From contig NZ_AZFM01000009.1 in assembly GCF_001434335.1 (NCBI RefSeq), forward strand, positions 1 to 64,000: a stretch of 64,000 nt of DNA, written 5' to 3'. This DNA is from Lactobacillus kalixensis DSM 16043. Its GTDB lineage: Bacteria > Bacillota > Bacilli > Lactobacillales > Lactobacillaceae. Below the pieces are notes generated by a model that was not told the DNA's origin, made no database searches, and saw only the letters and a program-made list of their open reading frames with translations. Within the stretch, counting starts at the first letter, position 1; each line of letters begins with the position of its first letter. Position numbers and translations under genes: made by a program. Positions 37,032 through 46,419 of the stretch are shown one piece after another.

Positions 37032-37073
37032 AAAAAAGAACTGAGATGATAATTCAATCTCAGTTCTTTTTTT
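37032..37073. terminator. Terminator after the CPBP-like gene, also facing tRNA-Gly
   Basis: Stem aaaaaagaactgagat/atctcagttctttttt with T run on the plus side and, by symmetry, on the minus side. It can end the plus-strand gene and the minus-strand tRNA-Gly. Confidence 0.88.
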
Positions 37074-37077
37074 ATTA

Positions 37078-37148
37078 AGCGGATAGCGTGAATCGAACCC
37101 GCATCTTCAGCTTGGGAAGCTGACGTTCTACCATTTAACTATACCCGC
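37078..37148 (-). tRNA. tRNA-Gly (CCC), with an imperfect T stem
   Basis: A 71-nt cloverleaf read on the minus strand. Acceptor gcgggta pairs with tatccgc (one G-U). The anticodon stem is tcagc/gctga with loop ttcccaa, so U33 is followed by anticodon CCC. The T arm gcggg/cacgc has one G-A mismatch. Discriminator T; CCA is not encoded. Confidence 0.85.
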
Positions 37149-37189
37149 ATTACCTGTTTATTTTACCATGTATAGCAGGCGAAACCAAA

Positions 37190-37786
37190 TTATTTTTTCT
37201 TAGGCATTTTTCTAACGGTTAAATCAAAATCGCTTCGATCAATTAAACTGGTGAAGTTTTGAAACAACCATCGGCGCAGTTCGTCAGGCTTGAGTACTAA
37301 TGGCATGCGATTGTGAACAGGAGACATTGACGCATTAGGCTCAGTTGTCACCATGGCGAAGTGGTCGCCGTCATAAATCCCCGCAATTAAAGTCAAAGGA
37401 TGGTCTGGATCTGCAAAAGAAAATTTTTCGTGATACTTTTTATTGTTCACTTGATATGTTTTCTTGCTGTATTCAAAAAAGTTTTGAGCCACAATTAAGC
37501 AACGCTGGCGAGCAAAAGATTGATCCCACATTGAAGGCTTTTCTTCATAAAAACGTTCAATACGTGCGTTAAATAAAGGCTTGCCGTCAACTGGGCTAGG
37601 GTAGCCCCACTTTTTTTGAACCAGTTTTAATTCGTCATCTTGATAAAGCAAGATTGGTGCGGGTTCATTTGGAAAAATATCCTGCTCGTCGCTACTGAAA
37701 TCTGGCTTTTTTAATGGTAAATCTAAGTCTTGTGTGAGATATTGCTGAATCTGGCGTAAACTTGGCAGACTAAATTGATTGCACAT
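37190..37786 (-). CDS. SRAP (YedK/HMCES) family abasic-site protein
   Basis: A cytoplasmic protein of 198 aa that crosslinks to abasic sites in single-stranded DNA through its N-terminal Cys. Key residues are visible: Cys2 (MCNQF, exposed after Met removal), Asn73 in FNARIERFYEE, Glu105 in CLIVAQNFFEY and His158 in PVHNRMPLVL. The family often starts MCGRF, so MCNQF is a variant that keeps Cys2. No LexA box is evident upstream, unlike the Y-family polymerase 1.3 kb away. Ribosome site aaaagggg on the minus strand. Divergent from trpS. Confidence 0.92.
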   Translation of the reverse strand: MCNQFSLPSLRQIQQYLTQDLDLPLKKPDFSSDEQDIFPNEPAPILLYQDDELKLVQKKWGYPSPVDGKPLFNARIERFYEEKPSMWDQSFARQRCLIVAQNFFEYSKKTYQVNNKKYHEKFSFADPDHPLTLIAGIYDGDHFAMVTTEPNASMSPVHNRMPLVLKPDELRRWLFQNFTSLIDRSDFDLTVRKMPKKK

Positions 37787-37908
37787 ACTGATACCCCTTT
37801 TCCTAATTACTAGGATAGTTTAATCGAAATCGTTTTTTTGTTAGAATTAGAATAATTATAAAAATATTAATGAGAATCAAACAATTAAAAAGAATGTGAG
37901 GAATTATT

Positions 37909-38937
37909 ATGGCAAAGGAGATTATGCTTACAGGTGATCGACCAACTGGTAAATTGCATATTGGTCACTATATTGGTTCATTAAAGAATAGAGTTAAGCT
38001 TCAAAATGAAGGTAAATATGATCCTTATATCATGATTGCGGACACACAAGCTTTAACTGATAATGCCCGCGATCCTGAAAAGATCCAAAACAGTTTAATT
38101 CAAGTTGCCCTTGATTATTTAGCTGTTGGTCTTGATCCAGCTAAGTCAACCATTTTTGTCCAATCACAAATTCCAGCCTTATTCGAATTGACTGCTTACT
38201 ACATGGACTTAGTTACTGTTGCTCGTCTTGAAAGAAATCCGACTGTTAAGACTGAAATTAAGCAAAAGGGCTTCAAGGACTCAATTCCAGTTGGTTTTTT
38301 GAATTATCCAGTTTCTCAAGCTGCAGATATCACCGCTTTTAAGGCAAGCATTATCCCAGTTGGTGATGATCAAGAGCCAATGATTGAACAGACCCGTGAA
38401 ATCGTTAGAACGTTCAACCGCGTTTACGACTGCGATGTGTTAGTTGAACCAAAGGGTTACTTCCCACCAAAGGGTTCAGGGCGTCTTCCCGGTCTTGATG
38501 GCAATGCCAAAATGTCTAAATCATTAGGCAACGCGATTTACTTATCTGATGATGCTAAGACTGTGCAAAAAAAGGTTATGTCAATGTACACTGACCCTAA
38601 CCATATTCACGTTGAAGATCCAGGTCAAGTTGAAGGTAATACCGTCTTTACTTACCTTGACGTCTTTGATCCAGATAAGGATAAGGTTGCTGAACTTAAG
38701 GAAGAATACCAAAAGGGTGGTCTTGGTGACGTAAAGATCAAGCGCTACTTGAACAAGGTCTTGGAAGCAGAGCTTGCACCAATTCGTGAACGCCGTGAAA
38801 AGTATGCTCAAGATACTGACAGTGTTTATGAAATGTTAGTTGAAGGCTCAAAGAAGGCAAACGAAAAAGCAAATGAAACTTTAGCTGAAGTTAGAAATGC
38901 AATTGGTTTGAATTACTTCGGCAAATTTGATAAGTAA
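37909..38937 (+). CDS. trpS: Tryptophanyl-tRNA synthetase
   Basis: A class I synthetase of 342 aa for tRNA-Trp. [18 protein letters not shown] carries the HIGH signature and [15 protein letters not shown] the KMSKS signature. [20 protein letters not shown] is also family-typical. The length matches the bacterial type. Ribosome site gtgagga. No T-box leader is present in the 120 bp upstream. A deaminase gene follows 12 bp downstream, probably in the same transcript. Confidence 0.98.
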   Translation: MAKEIMLTGDRPTGKLHIGHYIGSLKNRVKLQNEGKYDPYIMIADTQALTDNARDPEKIQNSLIQVALDYLAVGLDPAKSTIFVQSQIPALFELTAYYMDLVTVARLERNPTVKTEIKQKGFKDSIPVGFLNYPVSQAADITAFKASIIPVGDDQEPMIEQTREIVRTFNRVYDCDVLVEPKGYFPPKGSGRLPGLDGNAKMSKSLGNAIYLSDDAKTVQKKVMSMYTDPNHIHVEDPGQVEGNTVFTYLDVFDPDKDKVAELKEEYQKGGLGDVKIKRYLNKVLEAELAPIRERREKYAQDTDSVYEMLVEGSKKANEKANETLAEVRNAIGLNYFGKFDK

Positions 38938-38949
38938 GAGGGCAGTAAA

Positions 38950-39432
38950 ATGCGCGATCGAATTCCTTGGAAACAATATTTTATGATGCAGGCCTTAGTC
39001 ATTGCTCAACGTTCAACCTGCAATCGGGCTTTGGTCGGCAATGTTTTAGTTAAAGAAAATCGCATTATTGGAACAGGCTATAATGGGTCAGTATCTGGAC
39101 AGCCACACTGTGATGATGTCGGCCACCAGATGGTTGATGGTCACTGCGTTAGAACCATTCACTCAGAAATGAACAGTCTCATTCAATGTGCTAAAAATGG
39201 TGTTTCAACTGATGGCACTGAAATTTATGTAACGCATTTTCCTTGTTATAACTGCACTAAAGCCTTATTGCAAGCTGGGGTTAAGAAGATAAACTATTAT
39301 TTTGATTATCACGATAATCCTTTAGCCATCGACTTATTACATGACAGCGGAGTACCATATGAGCAAATTAAAATCGATCGAAAATACGTTGAGGGCTTGG
39401 CACATAAGCTTGAAGAAGACGAAAATAACTAA
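38950..39432 (+). CDS. ComEB-like deoxycytidylate deaminase
   Basis: A zinc enzyme of 160 aa of the CDA/dCMP deaminase fold, which converts dCMP to dUMP for dTMP synthesis. Zinc and catalytic residues are in place: His71 and Glu73 in [12 protein letters not shown], Cys99 and Cys102 in [27 protein letters not shown] is the dCMP deaminase substrate loop. It is usually named ComE operon protein 2, but no comEA or comEC lies here. Starts 12 bp after trpS with gagggcag. The next gene begins inside its 3' end in another frame. Confidence 0.92.
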   Translation: MRDRIPWKQYFMMQALVIAQRSTCNRALVGNVLVKENRIIGTGYNGSVSGQPHCDDVGHQMVDGHCVRTIHSEMNSLIQCAKNGVSTDGTEIYVTHFPCYNCTKALLQAGVKKINYYFDYHDNPLAIDLLHDSGVPYEQIKIDRKYVEGLAHKLEEDENN

Positions 39433-40030
39433 CTTTGTAGGAGCCTTAGCTTTAATGTTAGTGTTTGTAACAATGAGTGGGTTTGTCCAACCTAATATCG
39501 TTGACGATGCGCATATTATTGATAAGCAAACACAACAATTAATCAATGAAAAAAATAATCGCTACTTGCAAAATAAAGAACAGCCGCAGATTGCTGTGAT
39601 TACAGTTAAACGACTGAATAAGTTAACGCCCAAGCATTTAGATCAAATAAAGAGAACAGCCTTTATCGTTGTAGGGCAAAAGGGGAAGAAGCGTAATGTG
39701 CAAATTTATTCAACTAAAGATTTGCACGCGGCTTTTACTGCGGAGTCACGAATGAATATTATTCGCGCGGCAAGTAAAGAATTACGGAGTCAAAAAAATT
39801 CTGAGTTCAATAAAGGACTACGCTTTGTTTTCCGAGCTTGTGCAACAAAAATTGATATGCAATATCAATATTCACTAGATAAGTATGACTTATCACAATC
39901 TGAGCAAGACAAAATTGATCATCCGCGTCGAGTGGCCTTGCCAATTGCGCTTGCCTTAGTAGTGATAGTTGTCGCTTTGATGTATTTCTTTAGAAGAATT
40001 CGTTCTAATAATCCAAATAGTCGTCAATAA
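39359..40030 (+). CDS. TPM-domain membrane protein, overlapping the deaminase gene
   Basis: A protein of 223 aa. It has an N-terminal basic/hydrophobic segment (about 20-45), an extracytoplasmic TPM domain (about 48-175: [43 protein letters not shown]) and a C-terminal membrane segment ([20 protein letters not shown]) with a basic tail. TPM proteins (YgcG type) have been reported as phosphatases or assembly factors; the role here is unknown. ATG at 39359 is preceded by cggag at 6 bp and lies 74 bp inside the deaminase gene in a different frame, so translation is probably coupled. Confidence 0.75.
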   Translation: MSKLKSIENTLRAWHISLKKTKITNFVGALALMLVFVTMSGFVQPNIVDDAHIIDKQTQQLINEKNNRYLQNKEQPQIAVITVKRLNKLTPKHLDQIKRTAFIVVGQKGKKRNVQIYSTKDLHAAFTAESRMNIIRAASKELRSQKNSEFNKGLRFVFRACATKIDMQYQYSLDKYDLSQSEQDKIDHPRRVALPIALALVVIVVALMYFFRRIRSNNPNSRQ

Positions 40031-40079
40031 TATTTGACGAGTAGTTACTGTTTGGATTACACTACCAATTGAATAATTT

Positions 40080-40295
40080 AGCAAATAAACTGTTAGGTGA
40101 GACTCCTACGTGAACACACGCTATCGCCCAGAAACATCTAGAGATGCCAACGGGGCAAATAGGTGTCGTCGACTTAAGGCGAGATCCAGATAGCTAGCAT
40201 GTGCTTACGTCACGTAGTGTTAAAACTGAACGACGAGTTATATGAAGCCTTGTTTGGCATGAAGTCACTTGCAGTTTTTGTAAGTGGCTTTTTTA
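40080..40295 (+). promoter_or_regulatory. M-box (ykoK) Mg2+ riboswitch with terminator, controlling mgtA
   Basis: A long leader between the TPM gene and the P-type ATPase. The M-box signature gttaggtgagactccta is at 40092-40108, followed by the conserved loop tracts (gccaacggggcaaataggtgtcg at about 40145-40167). An expression platform follows: stem aagtcactt (40262-40270)/aagtggctt with a T run ending near 40295. High Mg2+ should favour this terminator and lower ATPase expression. An open frame reaching back to 40199 runs through this RNA and is not the true start of mgtA. Confidence 0.92.
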
Positions 40296-40327
40296 GTTTG
40301 TTTGCTCGAAAAACGAGGGGGAAAAAG

Positions 40328-43021
40328 ATGCTAAATCTAAACAAAAAGAACCAAAGTGTAGTAAATCTACGCTTAGTCCAAAGAATTGCCAGAGAATCTC
40401 GAGCAGAAACACTAGCAAGATTGCATGTTAGTGCCGAAGGATTATCAACTAAGCAAGCCAATATTAATCGTGAAGAATATGGCTCTAATGAAATAGCAGC
40501 TCCTAAGAATAATTCTAAGTTGAGATTTTTAGCAGAATCTTTTATTACGCCATTCACGATTGTTTTGTTCATATTAGCAGCAGTTTCTTTGTTCACTGAC
40601 TATATTTTTGTTCCAGCTAATCAAAAAGATTTGAGTACAGTGATCATCATGCTGGTCATGGTGCTTATTTCTGGCATCACTAGTTATGTGCAAAATGTTA
40701 GAACTTCTAATGCTGTTGATGATTTGCTCAGCATGGTATCAGTAACTACCAATATTAGACGGGATGGCCAAGATCAAGAATTACCAACTAGTGATGTAGT
40801 AGTAGGAGATATCATCAATTTGGCTGCTGGTGACATGGTTCCTGCCGATATGCGTTTGCTTAAGAGTAAAGACTTGTTTTGCTCATCAAGCTCACTCAAC
40901 GGTGAATCAAATCCGGTTGAAAAAATAGCTACTAAATTTCCAAAAATTGGCGGCGATAAGGACTATCTAGACTATCCTAATGTCCTTTATGAAGGAACAA
41001 CGATTGTTTCTGGTTCCGGTACAGGGGTTGTTTTTGCGACAGGGAACCGGACACTTTTTGGAAAACTTGCTCAAGATATCTCTAAAAATAATTTAAAGCA
41101 AACAACTTTTGATAAAGGAATTAAAGACATTTCCAAACTATTGATCACAATGACTGCCGTAATTGCACCGTTAGTTTTTTTGATCAATGGTTTGACTAAG
41201 GGAGATTGGATCAATGCGTTAATTTTTGCCATTGCAACAGCGGTTGGTTTAACTCCGGAAATGTTGCCAGTAATTGTGACTTCCAATTTGGTTAAAGGAT
41301 CAGTTGAAATGTCCAAGCATGGCACAATTGTCAAGAAGATGAATTCTATTCAGAATTTTGGCTCTGCTGATATTCTGTGTACCGATAAAACAGGTACATT
41401 GACTCAAGACAAAGTTGTTTTAGAGCGCCACTACAATATGGATATGAAAGAAACTAAACGGATTTTGGAGCTTTCGTATTTAAATGCATATTATCAAACA
41501 GGAATGAAAGACTTGATTGATGAGGCGGTAATTGATGCGGCAGGTGATGAGCTAGATGTTAGTGAAATCCAGCGTGATTATAATAAAATCGATGAAATTC
41601 CATTCGATTTTACTCGCCGGCGCATGAGTGTTGTGGTTGCTAATTCTGATCAAAATCACGGCAAACACCTCTTGGTAACCAAAGGTGCAGCAGAAGAAAT
41701 GCTGGAAGTTTCTTCCAAGATAGAAAAAGATGGGCAAATCGTATCGTTAACCGATGATAGAAAAGAAGAAATCTTAAAGCAGATTAATTCAATGAATGAA
41801 GACGGCTTTCGTGTTATTTTGCTAGGCTATAAAGAAAATCCAGCTCCTGTTGGTGAATTCTCAGCTAAAGATGAAACTGATTTAACTTTGGCTGGTTACC
41901 TAGCCTTTCTTGATCCACCAAAAGAAAGCGCAAAGGCTGCTTTAGCTAAGCTTCATCGGGATGGAATTACTGTTAAGATTTTGACTGGCGATAACGAAGC
42001 AGTTACTCGTGCAGTTGGCTTGCAAGTAGGGTTGAACGTTGATCTTGTTTATTCAGGGGCAGATCTTGAGGATAAGAGTGATGAAGAATTATCAAAAATG
42101 GTGGAAGACTGCAATATTTTCGTTAAGTTATCACCAGAATTAAAGACCAAGATTATTGAAGTCTTAAAGGAAAATGGTCATACTGTTGGCTACATGGGAG
42201 ATGGCATTAATGATGCTCCTGCAATGAAGGCAGCTGATGTGTCAATTTCTGTTGATACTGCTGTTGATATTGCTAAGGAATCAGCTGACATTATCTTGCT
42301 TCACAAAGATCTGAACGTGCTAGAAAAAGGCGTAAGAATCGGTCGAAAAGTTTTCGGCAATACAATGAAATATATTAAGATTACCTTGTCATCTAACTTT
42401 GGTAATATCTTATCGATTTTGATTGCTTCATCATTTTTACCATTTTTACCAATGTTGCCTTTGCAACTCTTAATTCTTGATTTGCTTTATGGTACTAGTT
42501 GTCTGTCCATTCCATTTGATAAAATGTCTGAACATTATTTGGAACAACCAAGAACTTGGTCGACTAAGAAGCTGCCAAAATTTATGTTTTACTTTGGTCC
42601 GACTTCTTCGATTTTTGATATTATAACGTTCACTTTACTGTTCTTTGTTGTTTGTCCACATGTTGTTGGTGGCAGTTTCTTAACTTTATCTGCAGCTAAA
42701 CAAGCAGAATTTATTATTCTGTTTCATACTGGCTGGTTCATTGAAAGTCTTTGGACACAAGAAATGGTTATTCACGCTTTACGCGATAAGCGTTTGCCGT
42801 TTATTCAGCAACGTGCAACTTTACCAGTCTTGCTAGCAACTTTTGGTGCAGCAATTATTGGTAGTGTGATGCCATTTATTGAGCCACTTGATAAGGCGCT
42901 AGACTTTGGTATTTTGCCAAAGTACTACTTGTTGATAGTTATAGGGTTATTAGTTGCTTATATTTTGTTAACAACGGTCGTTAAGGCATTTTATATGCGC
43001 AAAGAAGAGTTTTTAATTTGA
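40328..43021 (+). CDS. mgtA: Magnesium-transporting P-type ATPase MgtA
   Basis: A P3B-type ATPase of 897 aa that imports Mg2+ across the membrane. ATG at 40328 follows agggggaa and lies just after the riboswitch terminator. Domain order: N-terminal cation ATPase region, the actuator (LNGESNPVEK, the TGES equivalent), membrane helices with GLTPEMLPVIV, the phosphorylation site CTDKTGTLTQ with Asp353, the nucleotide domain, KILTGDNEAVTRAVG, the hinge MGDGINDAPAMKAADV and C-terminal helices. The MgtA/MgtB signature and M-box control agree on the substrate. Monocistronic. Confidence 0.95.
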   Translation: MLNLNKKNQSVVNLRLVQRIARESRAETLARLHVSAEGLSTKQANINREEYGSNEIAAPKNNSKLRFLAESFITPFTIVLFILAAVSLFTDYIFVPANQKDLSTVIIMLVMVLISGITSYVQNVRTSNAVDDLLSMVSVTTNIRRDGQDQELPTSDVVVGDIINLAAGDMVPADMRLLKSKDLFCSSSSLNGESNPVEKIATKFPKIGGDKDYLDYPNVLYEGTTIVSGSGTGVVFATGNRTLFGKLAQDISKNNLKQTTFDKGIKDISKLLITMTAVIAPLVFLINGLTKGDWINALIFAIATAVGLTPEMLPVIVTSNLVKGSVEMSKHGTIVKKMNSIQNFGSADILCTDKTGTLTQDKVVLERHYNMDMKETKRILELSYLNAYYQTGMKDLIDEAVIDAAGDELDVSEIQRDYNKIDEIPFDFTRRRMSVVVANSDQNHGKHLLVTKGAAEEMLEVSSKIEKDGQIVSLTDDRKEEILKQINSMNEDGFRVILLGYKENPAPVGEFSAKDETDLTLAGYLAFLDPPKESAKAALAKLHRDGITVKILTGDNEAVTRAVGLQVGLNVDLVYSGADLEDKSDEELSKMVEDCNIFVKLSPELKTKIIEVLKENGHTVGYMGDGINDAPAMKAADVSISVDTAVDIAKESADIILLHKDLNVLEKGVRIGRKVFGNTMKYIKITLSSNFGNILSILIASSFLPFLPMLPLQLLILDLLYGTSCLSIPFDKMSEHYLEQPRTWSTKKLPKFMFYFGPTSSIFDIITFTLLFFVVCPHVVGGSFLTLSAAKQAEFIILFHTGWFIESLWTQEMVIHALRDKRLPFIQQRATLPVLLATFGAAIIGSVMPFIEPLDKALDFGILPKYYLLIVIGLLVAYILLTTVVKAFYMRKEEFLI

Positions 43022-43023
43022 CG

Positions 43024-43057
43024 AAAAAGGAATTTCCCTCAGGGAATGCCTTTTTTT
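43024..43057 (+). terminator. Terminator of mgtA
   Basis: A bulged stem, aaaaaggaatttccc/gggaatgccttttt, with a T run, just after the stop codon. Confidence 0.8.
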
Positions 43058-43119
43058 GTTTGACTTGTTGATGGTATGATAGATATTAAGACTAAAATCA
43101 GTTAAAGGAGTAATTATTA

Positions 43120-45096
43120 ATGGCTGAAAAAGATACTTTTTATATTACAACCCCAATTTATTATCCGTCTGGCAGATTAACGATCGGTAATGCTTACACT
43201 ACAATTGCAGCTGATACAATGGCTCGTTACAAGCGTAGCCAAGGCTTCGATACTTTCTTTTTAACTGGTACTGATGAACACGGTTTAAAGATTGAACAAA
43301 AAGCTGAGGCACAAGGAATTAAACCTCAAGAATACGTAGATAAGATGGCAGATTCATACAAGAAATTGTGGAAGAGTCTTGATATTTCTTACGACAAGTT
43401 CATTAGAACTACTGATGAAGAACACGTTAAGGCTGTTCAAAAGATTTTTGAACGTCTTTTAAAACAAGGCGACATCTACTTAGGCGAATATACCGGTTGG
43501 TACTCAGTTGAAGATGAAGAATACTTTACTGAGTCACAACTTAAAGAAGTTTATCGAGATGATGAAGGTAACGTTATTGGCGGTATGGCTCCAAGTGGTC
43601 ACGAAGTTCGTCTTGTTAAGGAACCTTCATACTTCTTCAAGATGAGCAAGTACGCTGATAGATTGATGGAATACTACAAGGAACATCCTGAATTTATCTT
43701 GCCAAATTCTCGTGAAAAAGAAATGGTTAACAACTTCATTAAGCCAGGTTTGGAAGACTTATCAGTAACTCGTACTACAATTGACTGGGGAATTCCGGTT
43801 CCAAGTGATCCAAAGCACGTTGTTTATGTTTGGATCGATGCACTTTCAAACTATATTACTGCTTTAGGTTATGGTTCAGATGATGACTCACTCTTTAAGA
43901 AGTACTGGCCTGCTGATGTTCACTTGGTAGGTAAGGAAATTGTCCGCTTCCACACTATTTACTGGCCAATTATGCTTATGGCACTTGATTTACCACTTCC
44001 AAAGCACATCATCGGTCACGGTTGGGTCTTAATGAGAGATGGTAAGATGTCTAAGTCCAAAGGTAACGCAGTTTACCCAGAATCACTTACTAGCCGCTAT
44101 GGTGTTGACCCACTTCGTTACTACTTGATGCGTGCACTTCCATTTGGCGCAGATGGAATTTTTACACCAGAAGACTTCATTGATCGAATCAACTTCGACT
44201 TAGCTAACGACTTAGGTAACTTGTTGAATAGAACTGTTTCAATGATTAACCAATACCAAGCTGGTCACGTTGATCCACTTCCAGTAGGTCAAGATAAGTT
44301 TGGTAAGGACTTAGATGATACTGCCGCTAGCGTGATTTCTGAATACAGAGAATACATGGATTCATTGCACTTCTCCCAAGCTTTAGACAGTATTTGGAAG
44401 CTTGTTTCTCGTGCTAACAAGTATATTGATGAAACTACTCCTTGGACTTTGAATAAAGAAGGCAAGACTAAAGAACTTTCACACGTAATGTCTAACTTGG
44501 CTGAAAGCTTGCGCTTAATTGCAGTTATGATCGAACCGGTAATGACAGAAACTGCACCTAAGATGTTCGAACAACTTGGTCTTAATTGGGAAGATGAAAG
44601 CCAAAGAAACTTAGCCTTTAATGACTTTGGCTGGGGAGTTAAGGTAATTGAAAAGGCTAAACCAATTTTCCCAAGACTTAAAGCTGATGAAGAAATTAAG
44701 TACATCAAGGACGAAATGGCTAAGGCTAAACCTAAGAAGACCACTAGAAGTGAACAAAAACAAAGCAATGAAATCACTATCGATGATTTTGATAAGGTAA
44801 AGATCCAAGTTGGTCAAGTTTTATCAGTAGAACCAGTTAAGGGTTCAAGCAAGCTGTTGATGTTCAAGCTTGATTTTGGTGATGGCAAGGAACGTCAAAT
44901 TCTTAGTGGTATCCGTAAATTCTACCCAGATGCAAGTGAGTTGCTTGATAAGAAAGTCTTAGCTGTAACTAACTTGAAGCCTCGCAAGATGCTTGGTCAT
45001 CTTAGTGAAGGGATGCTTTTGTCTAGTGAAAAAGACGGCAAGATCAAGTTAGCTATCGTAGGCGATGAACACGCAAATGGAGCAGAATTAGGCTAA
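43120..45096 (+). CDS. metG: Methionyl-tRNA synthetase
   Basis: A class I synthetase of 658 aa. The HIGH signature is ITTPIYYPSGRLTIGNAYT; KMSKSKGNAVYP is the KMSKS loop. The stem-contact domain lacks the Cys pairs of zinc-binding MetRS (TGWYSVEDEEYFTESQL), so this is a zinc-free type. A C-terminal tRNA-binding domain (about 550-658; DDFDKVKIQVGQVLSVEPVK) gives dimerisation. Ribosome site aaaggagt. First gene of metG-tatD-rnmV-rsmA; it overlaps tatD by one base. Confidence 0.98.
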   Translation: MAEKDTFYITTPIYYPSGRLTIGNAYTTIAADTMARYKRSQGFDTFFLTGTDEHGLKIEQKAEAQGIKPQEYVDKMADSYKKLWKSLDISYDKFIRTTDEEHVKAVQKIFERLLKQGDIYLGEYTGWYSVEDEEYFTESQLKEVYRDDEGNVIGGMAPSGHEVRLVKEPSYFFKMSKYADRLMEYYKEHPEFILPNSREKEMVNNFIKPGLEDLSVTRTTIDWGIPVPSDPKHVVYVWIDALSNYITALGYGSDDDSLFKKYWPADVHLVGKEIVRFHTIYWPIMLMALDLPLPKHIIGHGWVLMRDGKMSKSKGNAVYPESLTSRYGVDPLRYYLMRALPFGADGIFTPEDFIDRINFDLANDLGNLLNRTVSMINQYQAGHVDPLPVGQDKFGKDLDDTAASVISEYREYMDSLHFSQALDSIWKLVSRANKYIDETTPWTLNKEGKTKELSHVMSNLAESLRLIAVMIEPVMTETAPKMFEQLGLNWEDESQRNLAFNDFGWGVKVIEKAKPIFPRLKADEEIKYIKDEMAKAKPKKTTRSEQKQSNEITIDDFDKVKIQVGQVLSVEPVKGSSKLLMFKLDFGDGKERQILSGIRKFYPDASELLDKKVLAVTNLKPRKMLGHLSEGMLLSSEKDGKIKLAIVGDEHANGAELG

Positions 45097-45863
45097 TGGA
45101 GTTAATCGATAATCATACGCACTTAAATGATGAACCATTTCGCGGTAAGGAAGAATTTTACCTTGAAAAGGCGCGTTCATTAGGTGTTACTAAGATGATT
45201 TGTGCAGGGCAAGACCCTGAATTTAATGATCGAGCAATCGATTTAGCCCAGCGCTTTGACAATGTTTATGCAATGGTGGCATATTGTCCTGATGTTGCTA
45301 AAGACTTTGATCAAGCAGCAGAAGATAAGTTGATTGAACAACTTCAGATGCCTAAGGTAGTTGCATTAGGCGAAGCTGGTCTTGATTATTATTGGGATGA
45401 ATCGCCGCGTGACAAGCAGCGTGAAGTTTTTAGGCGGCAAATTGAGATTGCACATGATCTTAAGATGCCAATTGATATCCATACAAGAGATGCGTTTGAT
45501 GATTGCTACAAGATTTTGAAAGAAAGTAATCTTGAATATGGAGCAATTTTGCATAATTTTAATGGTGGAGTTAATTGGTTGAATAAGTTTTTAGATCTTA
45601 ATGTCTATTTCTCATACTCTGGTGTTGTTTCATTTACTAAGGCAGTTGAAGTACATGAATCTGCCCAAGCTATACCGATGGACCGCTTAATGATAGAAAC
45701 TGATGCGCCATACTTGACTCCTAAGCCATATCGCGGCCGTCAAAATGAACCAGGCTATGTACGTTATGTTGCTGAAGCGATTGCTAAATTGAGAGATATT
45801 AGTCTTGAAGAAGTAGCAAACGCAACTTATGAAAATACTGTGAGAGTTTATGATCTTAAATAA
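45096..45863 (+). CDS. TatD family metal-dependent deoxyribonuclease
   Basis: A cytoplasmic metal-dependent hydrolase of 255 aa with a TIM-barrel fold. Metal ligands are visible: ELIDNHTHLNDEPF (HxH), ALGEAGLDYYWD (Glu), PIDIHTRDAFDD (His), AILHNFNGG (His) and MIETDAPYLTPKPYRG (Asp). It is a YabD/TatD homologue, a 3'-5' DNase in characterised members. The start overlaps the metG stop (TAATG). The order metG-tatD-rnmV-rsmA is widely kept in Firmicutes. Confidence 0.95.
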   Translation: MELIDNHTHLNDEPFRGKEEFYLEKARSLGVTKMICAGQDPEFNDRAIDLAQRFDNVYAMVAYCPDVAKDFDQAAEDKLIEQLQMPKVVALGEAGLDYYWDESPRDKQREVFRRQIEIAHDLKMPIDIHTRDAFDDCYKILKESNLEYGAILHNFNGGVNWLNKFLDLNVYFSYSGVVSFTKAVEVHESAQAIPMDRLMIETDAPYLTPKPYRGRQNEPGYVRYVAEAIAKLRDISLEEVANATYENTVRVYDLK

Positions 45864-46419
45864 AAAGAATTTCAATGCAGTTGTAGTTGTAGAAGGAAAA
45901 GATGATACGATTCGTTTAAAGCAGTTTTTTCCGGGAATTGAGACAATTGAAACTAACGGCTCAGCTGTATCTGAAGTAGTTTTATCTGAACTGAAAAAAT
46001 TAAGTAAGAGTCGAGAGATTATTATTTTTACTGACCCGGACTTTAATGGTGAACGAATTCGTCGAATTGTGACTGAAGCAGTGCCAAGCGCTAAGCAGGC
46101 CTTTATCACTCGTAAAGAAGGCGAACCAGAAAAAAGGGGCAATAGTTTAGGAGTTGAACACGCTTCAAAAGAAGCACTTGAGCGTGCTCTTAGTGATTTA
46201 CACGAAGTTGAAGAACGCCAAAGTGATCTAACTGAAGAAGACTACCGCCGATTAGGTCTAGCTGCAGGAGCAGGTTCTAAGCAACTGCGTGAGCGCGTTG
46301 GCGCAATTTTGAGCGTAGGCTATGGTAATGCAAAAACTTTTTATAAGCGGCTAAATACTTTTGGTATTAGTCTTGATGAATTAACTCATGCGGTTGAGGA
46401 GGCAAACAGTGGTAAATAA
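45850..46419 (+). CDS. rnmV: Ribonuclease M5
   Basis: A Toprim-domain RNase of 189 aa that matures 5S rRNA precursors. The Toprim motif comprises [16 protein letters not shown] (Glu) and [15 protein letters not shown] (DxD). The C-terminal half, with [22 protein letters not shown], recognises the rRNA-protein complex. It overlaps tatD by 14 bp and rsmA by 11 bp, so expression is tightly coupled. The pairing with rsmA puts two rRNA maturation functions in one transcript. Confidence 0.97.
   Translation: MILNKKNFNAVVVVEGKDDTIRLKQFFPGIETIETNGSAVSEVVLSELKKLSKSREIIIFTDPDFNGERIRRIVTEAVPSAKQAFITRKEGEPEKRGNSLGVEHASKEALERALSDLHEVEERQSDLTEEDYRRLGLAAGAGSKQLRERVGAILSVGYGNAKTFYKRLNTFGISLDELTHAVEEANSGK

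Noticed and set aside
37787-37908. LexA box or T-box upstream of the SRAP gene or trpS
   Set aside because: A cgaaatcgttttt stretch resembles half a LexA box but has the wrong spacing. No T-box sequence is present.
40199-40327. N-terminal extension of mgtA starting at 40199
   Set aside because: The stretch is the M-box riboswitch and its terminator. ATG at 40328 has a strong ribosome site and gives a normal N-terminus.
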